From the NCBI GenBank assembly GCA_001783255.1, contig MFRB01000068.1:1-6787 (forward strand): 6,787 bases of DNA, given 5' to 3'. This DNA is from Candidatus Magasanikbacteria bacterium RIFOXYD12_FULL_33_17. GTDB taxonomy: Bacteria > Patescibacteriota > Patescibacteriia > Magasanikbacterales > UBA922. The notes beneath the pieces are model-generated. The model saw only the letters and a list, made by a program, of their open reading frames with translations, was not told where the DNA came from and ran no database searches. Positions 1 to 5,511 of the stretch are shown piece after piece. Every line of letters begins with the position of its first letter. The first letter of the stretch is position 1. The position numbers and the translations under genes were made by a program.

Positions 1-23
1 AAAATCATTGTTGAAATACTAAA

Positions 24-47
24 AGGTAGAAACTAGCCTCTATTTTT
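24..47 (+). terminator. Possible weak terminator hairpin, maybe bidirectional
   Basis: AGGTAG (24-29) pairs with CTAGCCT (33-39) across a three-base AAA loop, with G36 bulged. It is followed by CTATTTTT on the plus strand. Read on the minus strand, the same stem is followed by TTTTAGT. The stem is short and imperfect. It lies about 110 nt past the stop of the minus-strand gene at 153, so it could end that transcript or one entering from the left. The segment CCTCTATTTTT (37-47) recurs in reverse complement inside the strong terminator at 2283-2308, which gives it slight extra support. Confidence 0.3.
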
Positions 48-69
48 GTCTATTAACCCTAATTTATCA

Positions 70-87
70 AATTATTAATTAATAATT
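70..87. repeat. 18-bp perfect A/T palindrome
   Basis: The 18 bases are a perfect self-complementary palindrome centred between 78 and 79, made only of A and T, in the non-coding region after the AI-2E-family gene. It could form a weak hairpin or simply reflect base composition. Apart from this and the weak hairpin at 24-47, nothing is visible in 1-152. Confidence 0.4.
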
Positions 88-152
88 ATTAATTTAAGCT
101 TTATATTTAAACAAAATTTTTATATACAAACAAAACAATGTTTTCTAACAGT

Positions 153-1220
153 TTAATTATTATCCAAATCTTTCTTATAATAATGTTCATAAATAGACAT
201 CACCGAAAGATAAAGAGCGGCAATCACAGGACCAATTACAAAACCAGAAATACCAAATAATATCAAACCACCGATAGTACTAAAGAAAACAAGCAAAGGA
301 TGCATCTGGGTATCTTTTCCAATAAGTGGTGGACGAAGGAAATTGTCTATAATACTAATAACAAGGGCACCTACTGCCAAAACAATCGCCTGCCAAACAT
401 TACCAAAGACCAACATTATAATAGCTGCTGGCACCAAAATAATAGAAGTTCCAATAGCCGGAATAATTGCAATCACGACCATAATCACTCCCCAAACAAA
501 AGCTCCTTGAATACCTGTTATCCAAAAAAGTAAACCACTCAAGACACCCTGCACACCACCCACGATCAAAGTACTCTTGAGAGTAGAACGTATGGTAGAA
601 GTAAATCTTGCATATAATTTATCTTCATAATTATCTCCAAGAGGAGAAATCTTTTTTAGCCAAGCCAAAAATCTGTCGCCATCTTTGAATAAATAATACA
701 AAGTATAAAACATGACAAACAAAGTAAGAACAAAATTGATAGAATTCTTACTAACATTTGTAATGGTATTAAAAATAAAACCACTAACATTTTTGGCTGC
801 TTCGGCCGCATAATTTGTCCATTCATTTTTTATAGTCTCAACATAAGGGGCAAGTGGTGTTTGTTCCAACCAACTTGAAACTTGTTCAGGATGCTGAAAA
901 AGACTACTTTGGGAAACATTGTTGTAAAGTGATATTGATTTGCTCACCAACAGTACTGACAAAAGAACCAAAGGAATAAAAATAACAAAAAAAGATATAA
1001 GCGAAGTTACCAAAGAAGCCAGGCCTTTGCCTTTAAAAATTTTGAGCATTTTTTTGTGCCAAGGATAAAACATTATCGCAATGACCGTTGCCCAAAATAT
1101 AGGATAGACAAAAGGTCTAAAAAAATAAAGAATAGCCAACGTCAAAATACCAACGAGGCCGAAGAAAAAAATAGAACGCATTTTGTTGAAACTTACGTTA
1201 TCTGTTTTGCTAGGAGGCAT
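153..1220 (-). CDS. AI-2E family transporter (PF01594-type membrane protein)
   Basis: A 355-residue polytopic inner-membrane protein. Hydrophobic segments lie at about 15-34, 37-52, 67-94, 161-178, 216-236, 240-270, 271-291 and 308-345. A soluble, polar stretch at about 95-158 follows the third segment, as is usual in this family. The C-terminal half carries recognisable family signatures: DNFLRPPLIGK (292-302), HPLL (307-310) and GGLILFGISGFVIGP (317-331). Length matches the family (about 340-370). Members include the autoinducer-2 exporter TqsA and Na+/H+-antiport-type proteins, so the substrate cannot be named from sequence. The start is ATG at 1220; the upstream bases are A/T-rich with no Shine-Dalgarno. 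A likely extended -10 promoter sits at 1251-1259, so the gene may be transcribed separately from the pseudouridine synthase upstream. Confidence 0.9.
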   Translation of the reverse strand: MPPSKTDNVSFNKMRSIFFFGLVGILTLAILYFFRPFVYPIFWATVIAIMFYPWHKKMLKIFKGKGLASLVTSLISFFVIFIPLVLLSVLLVSKSISLYNNVSQSSLFQHPEQVSSWLEQTPLAPYVETIKNEWTNYAAEAAKNVSGFIFNTITNVSKNSINFVLTLFVMFYTLYYLFKDGDRFLAWLKKISPLGDNYEDKLYARFTSTIRSTLKSTLIVGGVQGVLSGLLFWITGIQGAFVWGVIMVVIAIIPAIGTSIILVPAAIIMLVFGNVWQAIVLAVGALVISIIDNFLRPPLIGKDTQMHPLLVFFSTIGGLILFGISGFVIGPVIAALYLSVMSIYEHYYKKDLDNN

Positions 1221-1250
1221 AAATATTTATGTTAAATTATTTATAAACTA

Positions 1251-1259
1251 AGTATAGCA
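1251..1259 (-). promoter_or_regulatory. Probable extended -10 promoter of the AI-2E-family gene
   Basis: On the minus strand the sequence reads TGCTATACT, an extended -10 element (TGn plus TATACT, five of six matches to TATAAT), about 30 nt upstream of the ATG at 1220. No good -35 hexamer sits at the expected distance (TTTCTG is closest), which suits an extended -10 promoter. The predicted leader is only about 24 nt. Confidence 0.45.
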
Positions 1260-1284
1260 TAATAATTAAAAAGCAGAAACAGCA

Positions 1285-1329
1285 GGATACGAAAGTTTCG
1301 TAATTTCGTATCTTTCGTATTTCGTATCC
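1285..1329. repeat. TTTCGTA repeat block bounded by a 10-bp inverted repeat
   Basis: Four direct copies of TTTCGTA start at 1296, 1304, 1313 and 1320 (spacing 8, 9 and 7 nt). One inverted copy, TACGAAA, lies at 1288-1294. The outer ends GGATACGAAA (1285-1294) and TTTCGTATCC (1320-1329) are perfect reverse complements, giving a 10-bp stem with a 25-nt loop. The block lies just past the stop of the pseudouridine synthase gene (1337) and upstream of the AI-2E-family promoter. It could fold as a 3' hairpin, bind a protein, or be a dispersed intergenic repeat. On the minus strand a T5 run follows the stem only after 12 nt, so it is not a canonical intrinsic terminator. Confidence 0.7.
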
Positions 1330-1336
1330 ATATAAG

Positions 1337-2101
1337 CTAAATAATCTTACTTTTATCCACGTACTTCCACTTTCCCACTGGCAAAATACCAAGTCTCAAC
1401 TTATTTATTCTAGTACGACGAAGAGATTGCACATTATAACCAATATTACCAAACATTTTTCTAATCTGACGATTTTTTCCTTCTGTCAAAATAGCTGTTA
1501 CAATACTTCTTCTACCATTTTTAAATTCTTTCAAAATTTGAATACCTTGGACATATTCATCAGCCAACATCATTCCTGTTGTCAAAACTTTTATAGCATC
1601 TTTGGTCAAAAAATTATCAATAGTAATTTCATATTCTTTTTCATGTTCGAAACTAGGATGGGTAATTTGGTTAGTCAATTCTCCATCATTTGTGAGTAGA
1701 ATCAGACCTTCTGAATCTTTGTCTAATCTACCAACAGGATAAACTCTAGTTGTCATTTTTTGTCCTTTCATCACACAATTTTGAGGTGTAATCAAATCTA
1801 AAACTGACATACCTTGTTCACTAGAAGCACTACTAATATAGCCAACAGGTTTATTGAGAGCAATATAAATTTTGGAATTTTTTGAAAAATCAATAGCTTG
1901 TCTTTTTTCTGGTTTGAAAGTTTTACCAGTAATTTTGTTATCCAAAACTTCTACTTTGTCAGCACTTGGATCCACTTTTACACCCATTTCTGTAATCAAC
2001 TTTCCATTTACTTTTATTTTTTTAGCCAAAATAAGTTCTTCAGCCTTGCGACGAGAACAAATTCCTAAATCTGCGATGTGTTTTTGGAGACGAACGAGCA
2101 T
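1337..2101 (-). CDS. rRNA pseudouridine synthase, RsuA/RluB/RluE/RluF family
   Basis: A 254-residue cytoplasmic enzyme that isomerises a specific uridine in rRNA to pseudouridine. An N-terminal S4 RNA-binding domain covers about 2-50 (LGICSRRKAEELI at 12-24, then KVNGK). The catalytic domain starts near LNKPVGYISS (82-91). It holds the signature GRLDKDSEGLILLTNDG (124-140) with the expected catalytic aspartate at D127, and the late motif EGKNRQIRKMF (207-217). Length and domain order match the family. The S4 part looks RluF-like and the rest shares features with RluB, so I cannot say whether it modifies 16S or 23S rRNA. The start is ATG at 2101, placing the S4 domain directly at the N-terminus as usual. 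No Shine-Dalgarno is seen. The stop is TAG, 116 nt before the AI-2E-family start. Confidence 0.92.
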   Translation of the reverse strand: MLVRLQKHIADLGICSRRKAEELILAKKIKVNGKLITEMGVKVDPSADKVEVLDNKITGKTFKPEKRQAIDFSKNSKIYIALNKPVGYISSASSEQGMSVLDLITPQNCVMKGQKMTTRVYPVGRLDKDSEGLILLTNDGELTNQITHPSFEHEKEYEITIDNFLTKDAIKVLTTGMMLADEYVQGIQILKEFKNGRRSIVTAILTEGKNRQIRKMFGNIGYNVQSLRRTRINKLRLGILPVGKWKYVDKSKII

Positions 2102-2188
2102 AGTTTTGAAATACTTACTTAACGAGAGTGTTTTAATGCTTTTTCAGCAAAGACTGATCAGCCTTGGGCGGAATGTTTTTATGTTTTA

Positions 2189-2217
2189 ATAATAAATAGA
2201 GATAAGTAGAGATACAA
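2189..2217 (-). promoter_or_regulatory. Candidate sigma-70 promoter of the pseudouridine synthase gene
   Basis: On the minus strand, TTGTAT (2212-2217, three of six matches to the -35 consensus) and TATTAT (2189-2194, five of six to the -10) are separated by exactly 17 bp. This would give a leader of about 80 nt before the ATG at 2101. In such A/T-rich DNA chance matches are common, so this is tentative. Confidence 0.35.
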
Positions 2218-2232
2218 TGGAGATAAAAAGCT

Positions 2233-2268
2233 GTCTCTGCTGACTCTGCTGTATTTGCTATATTTACT
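2233..2268. repeat. Degenerate 9-bp tandem repeat, four units
   Basis: Four consecutive 9-mers resemble each other: GTCTCTGCT, GACTCTGCT, GTATTTGCT and ATATTTACT (2233-2241, 2242-2250, 2251-2259, 2260-2268). The array lies in the 230-bp gap between the terminator of the small-gene cassette and the pseudouridine synthase gene. A looser repetition of AGAGATA at 2198 and 2208 lies next to it. No open frame uses the array. Function is unknown. Confidence 0.5.
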
Positions 2269-2282
2269 AATAAACTTTCTAT

Positions 2283-2308
2283 AAAAAATACCCCTAAAAA
2301 TAGAGGTA
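2283..2308 (-). terminator. Strong rho-independent terminator of the four-gene cassette
   Basis: Read on the minus strand, TACCTCTA (2308-2301) pairs with TAGGGGTA (2296-2289) across a TTTT loop. This is an 8-bp stem with one T:G wobble, followed immediately by six T residues (2288-2283). It lies 24 nt past the stop codon at 2332, exactly where the four-gene minus-strand unit should end. Confidence 0.85.
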
Positions 2309-2331
2309 GATTTTATAAATAAAATTAAAGT

Positions 2332-2544
2332 TTAAAATTTAAAAATACTACGAAGCAAAGTTCTAATCCAATTCTTAGCAGTACTCTTGGCCATATTAGT
2401 AGCCATATTTTTGGCAACCATCTTACCAATATCACCTGGAGCCATACCAGCTTGTTTCATAGCTGCGTCCATTCTTTCTTGTTCTGTCATATTTGCATAA
2501 TCTGGAGTTGATATTGTTGGTTGATTTTGTGTGTTGTTTTCCAT
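2332..2544 (-). CDS. Small hypothetical protein, methionine-rich, basic C-terminus
   Basis: A 70-residue protein that I do not recognise. The first 20 residues are polar and probably disordered (Asn, Gln, Thr-rich). From about 20 on it looks helical, with eight methionines in total. Residues 41-57 repeat an AKN/ATN/AKS pattern (KMVAKNMATNMAKSTAKNW). The end, NWIRTLLRSIFKF (58-70), is basic and hydrophobic and could form an amphipathic helix that touches a membrane or nucleic acid; that is inference. It is the last gene of the four-gene minus-strand unit. It starts 11 nt after the stop of the 229-aa gene and is followed within 24 nt by a strong terminator, which supports it being real. The start is ATG at 2544 with an A/T-only upstream region. 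Confidence 0.72.
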   Translation of the reverse strand: MENNTQNQPTISTPDYANMTEQERMDAAMKQAGMAPGDIGKMVAKNMATNMAKSTAKNWIRTLLRSIFKF

Positions 2545-2555
2545 AAAAAATATTA

Positions 2556-3245
2556 TTAATTACCTGTTAAGACATTGCCACCAGATTTTGGTAATTGTCT
2601 TTTATCTATATTACTTTCTACACGTACATTTGCTTTAGGATTATTGATCATATCAATCTCTCTATTCAAAGCAACTAATTTTTCAGTTTTAGAAGCAAAA
2701 TCAGGATTTTTTTCTTCAAGATTCAAAACTTTTTTTCTATTCATTCCTAAAAAACCAGCAGGAACAGTACCATCTTCATTTACATTTACACCATACTTAG
2801 TTTTTAATTCTTTGATAATAACAATACATTCACTTTTTAATTCTTTTGGTGTTTTTATTTTTTCTTCTTCAAAATGTTTTATTACTCCAGTTTCTTTATA
2901 ATCTCTCAAAAATGCTTCTTCATCTATATTTCTTACAACTATTTTATCTCCAGAAACTTTTCCATTATCCACAAAACCAGATCTTACTTCTACAATTTTA
3001 TCACTACGACTATCTTCATCTTTAGCAAAATATTGTCTATTCAAAACATCACTGTCAATAATTTGTTCTCTCTCTGTATCTAAAACAGCTACAGTAGATG
3101 CTAATTTTTGATAAGCAGTATCTAATGATCTCTCTGCTGCTCGGGCATCAGCCCTTTCACTTCTTTTTCTACCAACTCCAGGTATTTCTGGTATTTTACC
3201 AGTACCACCAAAATCTTCCTCTATACCTTTAAGTTTTTCGGACAT
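2556..3245 (-). CDS. Hypothetical protein, charged, 229 aa
   Basis: I do not recognise this 229-residue soluble protein. It has no signal peptide or membrane segment. After a Gly/Pro-containing start (FGGTGKIPEIPGVGRKR, 12-28), a charged, likely helical stretch runs from about 29 to 63. It is followed by a more mixed region containing DKIVEVRSGFVDNGKVSGDKIVVRN (in two parts, 82-95 and 96-106), where DKIV occurs twice and may mark two short beta strands. Residues 107-150 look helical (EEAFLRDYKETGVIKHFEEEK, then TPKELKSECIVIIKELKTKYG). The only cysteine is C140. A further helical part at about 175-200 precedes a polar tail. It is the third gene of the four-gene unit, 39 nt after the 120-aa gene and 11 nt before the 70-aa gene. 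The start ATG at 3245 is preceded by TTTAACCCAAAAAAT, with no Shine-Dalgarno. Confidence 0.85.
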   Translation of the reverse strand: MSEKLKGIEEDFGGTGKIPEIPGVGRKRSERADARAAERSLDTAYQKLASTVAVLDTEREQIIDSDVLNRQYFAKDEDSRSDKIVEVRSGFVDNGKVSGDKIVVRNIDEEAFLRDYKETGVIKHFEEEKIKTPKELKSECIVIIKELKTKYGVNVNEDGTVPAGFLGMNRKKVLNLEEKNPDFASKTEKLVALNREIDMINNPKANVRVESNIDKRQLPKSGGNVLTGN

Positions 3246-3284
3246 ATTTTTTGGGTTAAATTGAATGAAGAATTATAAAAAATA

Positions 3285-3647
3285 TTATTTTGAACCATCT
3301 GATTCTGGCGAAGAATTTTGAATCAATCCTGTTTCTCTTTTAGCTCTTTCCTCTTTAGCCAATTCAGCAAAAGTTTTTCTGATATCTTTCAAAGATGCTT
3401 CTTTTCTTGCTTCTTCTTTTTCAGCATCTTGTCTCCTTTGAGCTTCATGAGCTGTTTTGCTTACCAAAATATCAGCCAGAGTTTCAGAACGCATTTCTGC
3501 TTCTGCTAAAATTTCTTGATTTTTTACAAAACTTTTATCACCAGCGAAACCTGATATTACTTTAGGTTTTTTAAATTCTCTTTGATTACTTGAACCAGCA
3601 GAAGATGATTGATCACCATCATACCCTGCTCTGTCTAATCTTTTCAT
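3285..3647 (-). CDS. Hypothetical protein with charged helical core, 120 aa
   Basis: An unrecognised 120-residue soluble protein. Residues 1-35 are polar and Ser/Gly-rich (DQSSSAGSSNQREFKKPK, 12-29), likely disordered. Residues 41-107 are dense in Ala, Glu, Lys and Arg and free of Pro and Gly, typical of a long helix or coiled coil (HEAQRRQDAEKEEARKEAS at 67-85, then a second block at 90-106). The tail NSSPESDGSK is acidic and serine-rich. Its last residues (SK-stop) and the DNA around the stop resemble the end of the neighbouring 101-aa gene. It is the second gene of the minus-strand unit, starting 26 nt after the 101-aa gene. The start is ATG at 3647, with A/T-only bases upstream and TTTAA 11 nt before it. 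Confidence 0.8.
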   Translation of the reverse strand: MKRLDRAGYDGDQSSSAGSSNQREFKKPKVISGFAGDKSFVKNQEILAEAEMRSETLADILVSKTAHEAQRRQDAEKEEARKEASLKDIRKTFAELAKEERAKRETGLIQNSSPESDGSK

Positions 3648-3673
3648 ATATTTTTATATTAAATAAAATTATA

Positions 3674-3979
3674 TTATTTTGAATCTTCTGGAATTGGTGG
3701 AGGATCACCCCAATCTCTTTCCTGTGGAAGTGGTGGAGGATTTGTTTTATTAAAATCTGTTGTCGTAACTTGTGAAACTTCTAATGTTCCTATTTTCCCT
3801 TTTACTTTACGAGAAGGATCTTTATAATCATAAGGTATTGCAGGCTTACGAATACTAGGTTCAGTTGATTCTTGAGTAGAACTCCCTATGGAAGCTAACC
3901 CCCTAATATAATATTCACGACCATGATCAATTTTACGTCCAAAATCATGATTATTTAAACCTGATTCATTTGTACTCAT
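3674..3979 (-). CDS. Hypothetical protein with proline-rich C-terminus, 101 aa
   Basis: An unrecognised 101-residue polar protein with no membrane segment or signal peptide. The middle is rich in Ser, Thr, Lys and Pro (about 29-60), suggesting disorder. A possible short beta stretch, GKIGTLEVSQVTTTDF (61-76), precedes a proline-rich tail with two copies of a short motif, PPPLPQE (81-87) and PPPIPED (93-99), separated by RDWGD. Such proline stretches often serve as docking peptides, but no partner is visible here. This is the first gene of the four-gene unit, directly downstream of a consensus sigma-70 promoter, with a leader of about 80 nt. The start is ATG at 3979, preceded by TTTAATTTAAAAAT and no Shine-Dalgarno. 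Confidence 0.77.
   Translation of the reverse strand: MSTNESGLNNHDFGRKIDHGREYYIRGLASIGSSTQESTEPSIRKPAIPYDYKDPSRKVKGKIGTLEVSQVTTTDFNKTNPPPLPQERDWGDPPPIPEDSK
3689..3741. repeat. 17-nt direct repeat encoding the PPPxP motifs
   Basis: Positions 3689-3705 and 3725-3741 are identical apart from one base (T3694 versus G3730), 36 nt (12 codons) apart and in frame. They encode the PPPIP and PPPLP motifs of the 101-aa protein. This suggests a small in-frame duplication, although proline codons alone make some similarity likely. Confidence 0.5.
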
Positions 3980-4067
3980 ATTTTTAAATTAAAAAAATAA
4001 AAAAGATATTTTGATTTTGAAGTAATTTTTCTAAAAATTTCTTTACTTTTTACTTAAATATGTACTT

Positions 4068-4096
4068 ATTATAGCACAAAAAACGCGTTTTGTCAA
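4068..4096 (-). promoter_or_regulatory. Consensus sigma-70 promoter of the four-gene cassette with palindromic spacer
   Basis: On the minus strand, TTGACA (4096-4091) and TATAAT (4073-4068) both match consensus perfectly and are separated by exactly 17 bp. Transcription would start near 4060, about 80 nt before the first ATG at 3979. The spacer contains the 12-bp palindrome AAAACGCGTTTT (4080-4091), a GC-centred island in A/T-rich DNA. A palindrome between -35 and -10 is a common repressor site, but no regulator gene is in the window. The leader also holds an AATTTTT/AAAAATT inverted repeat at 4024-4039. Confidence 0.85.
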
Positions 4097-4116
4097 TGTC
4101 TTTTTTTCGCTAACTC

Positions 4117-4144
4117 TTGCTTTTTTTGAAAAAATCATTATAAT
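4117..4144 (+). promoter_or_regulatory. Probable promoter of miaB-miaA
   Basis: TATAAT at 4139-4144 is a perfect -10. TTGCTT at 4117-4122 is a weak -35 (three of six matches) at a 16-bp spacing. Transcription would start near 4151, leaving a leader of about 100 nt before miaB. It diverges from the minus-strand promoter at 4068-4096; the two -35 elements are about 20 bp apart, so the two promoters could influence each other. Confidence 0.6.
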
Positions 4145-4197
4145 GGGAACACGAATCTTAACACAAATCTACACTAATTATTTTTAAGAAAAAACAT

Positions 4198-4242
4198 TTC
4201 TCATTCCCCACTTGCCCGCCGTTTGGGAAGGTTCCTCATTCC
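4198..4242 (+). promoter_or_regulatory. GC-rich hairpin in the miaB leader, flanked by direct repeats
   Basis: CTTGCCC (4211-4217) can pair with GGGAAG (4225-4230) around a seven-base loop, with G4214 bulged. The hairpin stands out as GC-rich in an A/T-rich gap. Near-identical 10-mers flank it: TTCTCATTCC (4198-4207) and TCCTCATTCC (4233-4242). It lies in the predicted 5' leader of miaB, ending about 10 nt before the first ATG. It matches no riboswitch class I know. It could be a leader structure or a remnant of a small insertion. Confidence 0.35.
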
Positions 4243-4251
4243 TTATTATCA

Positions 4252-5511
4252 ATGATATTTTTCTACACTATTATGAATTTTGAACAAAAAAAACTAAAAC
4301 ATAAATATCATATAATAACCTTCGGTTGTCAGATGAACAAAAATGATTCAGAACGTATTGAATCTATTTTTGAATCTATGAATATGATTTCGACAGATAC
4401 ACCAGAAGATGCTGATGTCATACTCATGAACAGTTGTTCTATCCGTGAATCTGCTGAAGACCGTATTTATAGTTTCAGTCATGAATTTGCCAAATTAAAA
4501 GAAAAGAAACCAAATCTAATTGTAGTTGTCACTGGCTGTATGCCAGGACGTGACAAAGACGGCACACTCCGAAAAAGATTGAAAGGTGTGGATTTATTTT
4601 TCCCAACCAAAGATGTCATCATGATGCCTAGATGGCTAAGTGAACTAAATCCTGAGTTTAGACCAATAGATTTGGAACTAGATTACCTAAGTGTCAAACC
4701 ACACGTCAAAACCAAATTTCAGGCTTTTGTGACGATTCAGACTGGCTGTAATCAATTCTGTACTTATTGTGTCGTACCTTACGCCCGCGGGATGGAAGTA
4801 AACAGACCACTCAAAGATATTCTTGATGAAGTAAAATATCTAGTAAACGAAGGATGTCTAGAAATCACTCTCTTAGGACAAATCGTCAATCATTGGCTTG
4901 CCAAAGAAGATGATAAATTTAGTCCAAATAATCCTTATACACAAAATGATTTTGCCAAATTACTATGGGAACTAAATCAAATAGAGGGACTAGAACGTAT
5001 TCACTGGACAGCACCACATCCGATTCACATGGACGATGAAGTAATTGACGCTTTGACACTCCCAAAACAATTGAATTTTATACATTTACCGGTACAATCT
5101 GGCAGTAGCAAAATTTTGAAAAAGATGAATCGCAAACATACTCGTGAATTGTATTTAGAAAAAATAAAGAAAATCCGTGCCAAAAAACCAGACATTGCAA
5201 TTGGTACAGATATTATTGTTGGTTTTTGTGATGAGACAGAAGAAGATTTTGCTGAAACTATTTCTCTTTATCAAGAATGTGATTTTGATATATCTTATAC
5301 TGCCAAATATTCTACTCGTTCTGGCACGACCGCAGACAAAGCTTTCAAAGACAATATCACCCAAGATGAAAAGAAAAAACGTTGGTTTGAATTACAACAT
5401 TTGATGGAAGATATCGTCTTACGCAAAAATCAATTATACTTAAATAAAGAAGTATCGTGCCAAAAAACCAGACATTGCAATTGGTACAGATATTATTGTT
5501 GGTTTTTGTGA
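4252..5511 (+). CDS. miaB: tRNA-2-methylthio-N6-dimethylallyladenosine synthase MiaB, truncated by frameshift
   Basis: MiaB is a radical SAM methylthiotransferase that converts i6A37 to ms2i6A37 in tRNAs. The N-terminal cluster-binding domain shows all three expected cysteines: C26 (TFGCQMN), C62 (NSCSIRESAEDR) and C96 (TGCMPGRD). The radical SAM motif CxxxCxxC is C166/C170/C173 (TGCNQFCTYCVVPYARG). Later signatures are LLGQIVN (207-213), APHPIHMDDEVIDAL and HLPVQSGS (278-285). Native sequence ends at S402; the last 17 residues are out of frame because of a 280-bp tandem duplication, and the TRAM domain is lost. Joining across the duplication gives a normal 453-aa MiaB. The start could be ATG 4252 or ATG 4273 (M8); the second leaves the usual short N-terminus, and neither has a Shine-Dalgarno. 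miaA follows downstream in the same orientation. Whether the truncated enzyme works is unknown; TRAM normally helps bind tRNA. Confidence 0.93.
   Translation: MIFFYTIMNFEQKKLKHKYHIITFGCQMNKNDSERIESIFESMNMISTDTPEDADVILMNSCSIRESAEDRIYSFSHEFAKLKEKKPNLIVVVTGCMPGRDKDGTLRKRLKGVDLFFPTKDVIMMPRWLSELNPEFRPIDLELDYLSVKPHVKTKFQAFVTIQTGCNQFCTYCVVPYARGMEVNRPLKDILDEVKYLVNEGCLEITLLGQIVNHWLAKEDDKFSPNNPYTQNDFAKLLWELNQIEGLERIHWTAPHPIHMDDEVIDALTLPKQLNFIHLPVQSGSSKILKKMNRKHTRELYLEKIKKIRAKKPDIAIGTDIIVGFCDETEEDFAETISLYQECDFDISYTAKYSTRSGTTADKAFKDNITQDEKKKRWFELQHLMEDIVLRKNQLYLNKEVSCQKTRHCNWYRYYCWFL

Noticed and set aside
300..533. Plus-strand open frame of 77 codons
   Set aside because: It is the reverse shadow of the AI-2E-family gene, with an Asn/His-rich translation that resembles no protein.
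1285..1329. CRISPR array
   Set aside because: The repeats are only 7 bp with 0-2 bp between the direct copies. There are no spacers of usable length and no cas genes.
1427..2189. Two plus-strand open frames (1427-1699 and 1872-2189)
   Set aside because: Both lie opposite the pseudouridine synthase gene, whose catalytic motifs are complete; their translations are Phe/Ile/Ser-rich shadows.
2102..2331. tRNA or small RNA gene in the gap
   Set aside because: No TTCGANNC-like T-arm, acceptor pairing or CCA end was found on either strand. The gap is explained by a terminator, short repeats and a possible promoter.
2575..3509. Plus-strand open frames opposite the hypothetical cassette (2575-2901, 2874-3083, 3318-3509)
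   Set aside because: Their Phe/Ser-rich translations are what the reverse of Lys/Glu-rich genes gives. Promoter, terminator and spacing all support the minus strand.
4151..4251. T-box or other known riboswitch in the miaB leader
   Set aside because: The leader is about 100 nt, has one small hairpin, and shows no T-box consensus or other class signature that I can recognise.
5444..5511. Programmed +1 frameshift joining the two miaB parts
   Set aside because: It would give a protein with a repeated block of about 94 residues, and no slippery sequence or stimulator is visible. A plain duplication explains the frames better.
5509..5511. UGA read as glycine (code 25)
   Set aside because: Reading through this TGA would remain out of frame with the TRAM part, and no other gene in the window needs UGA to be sense.
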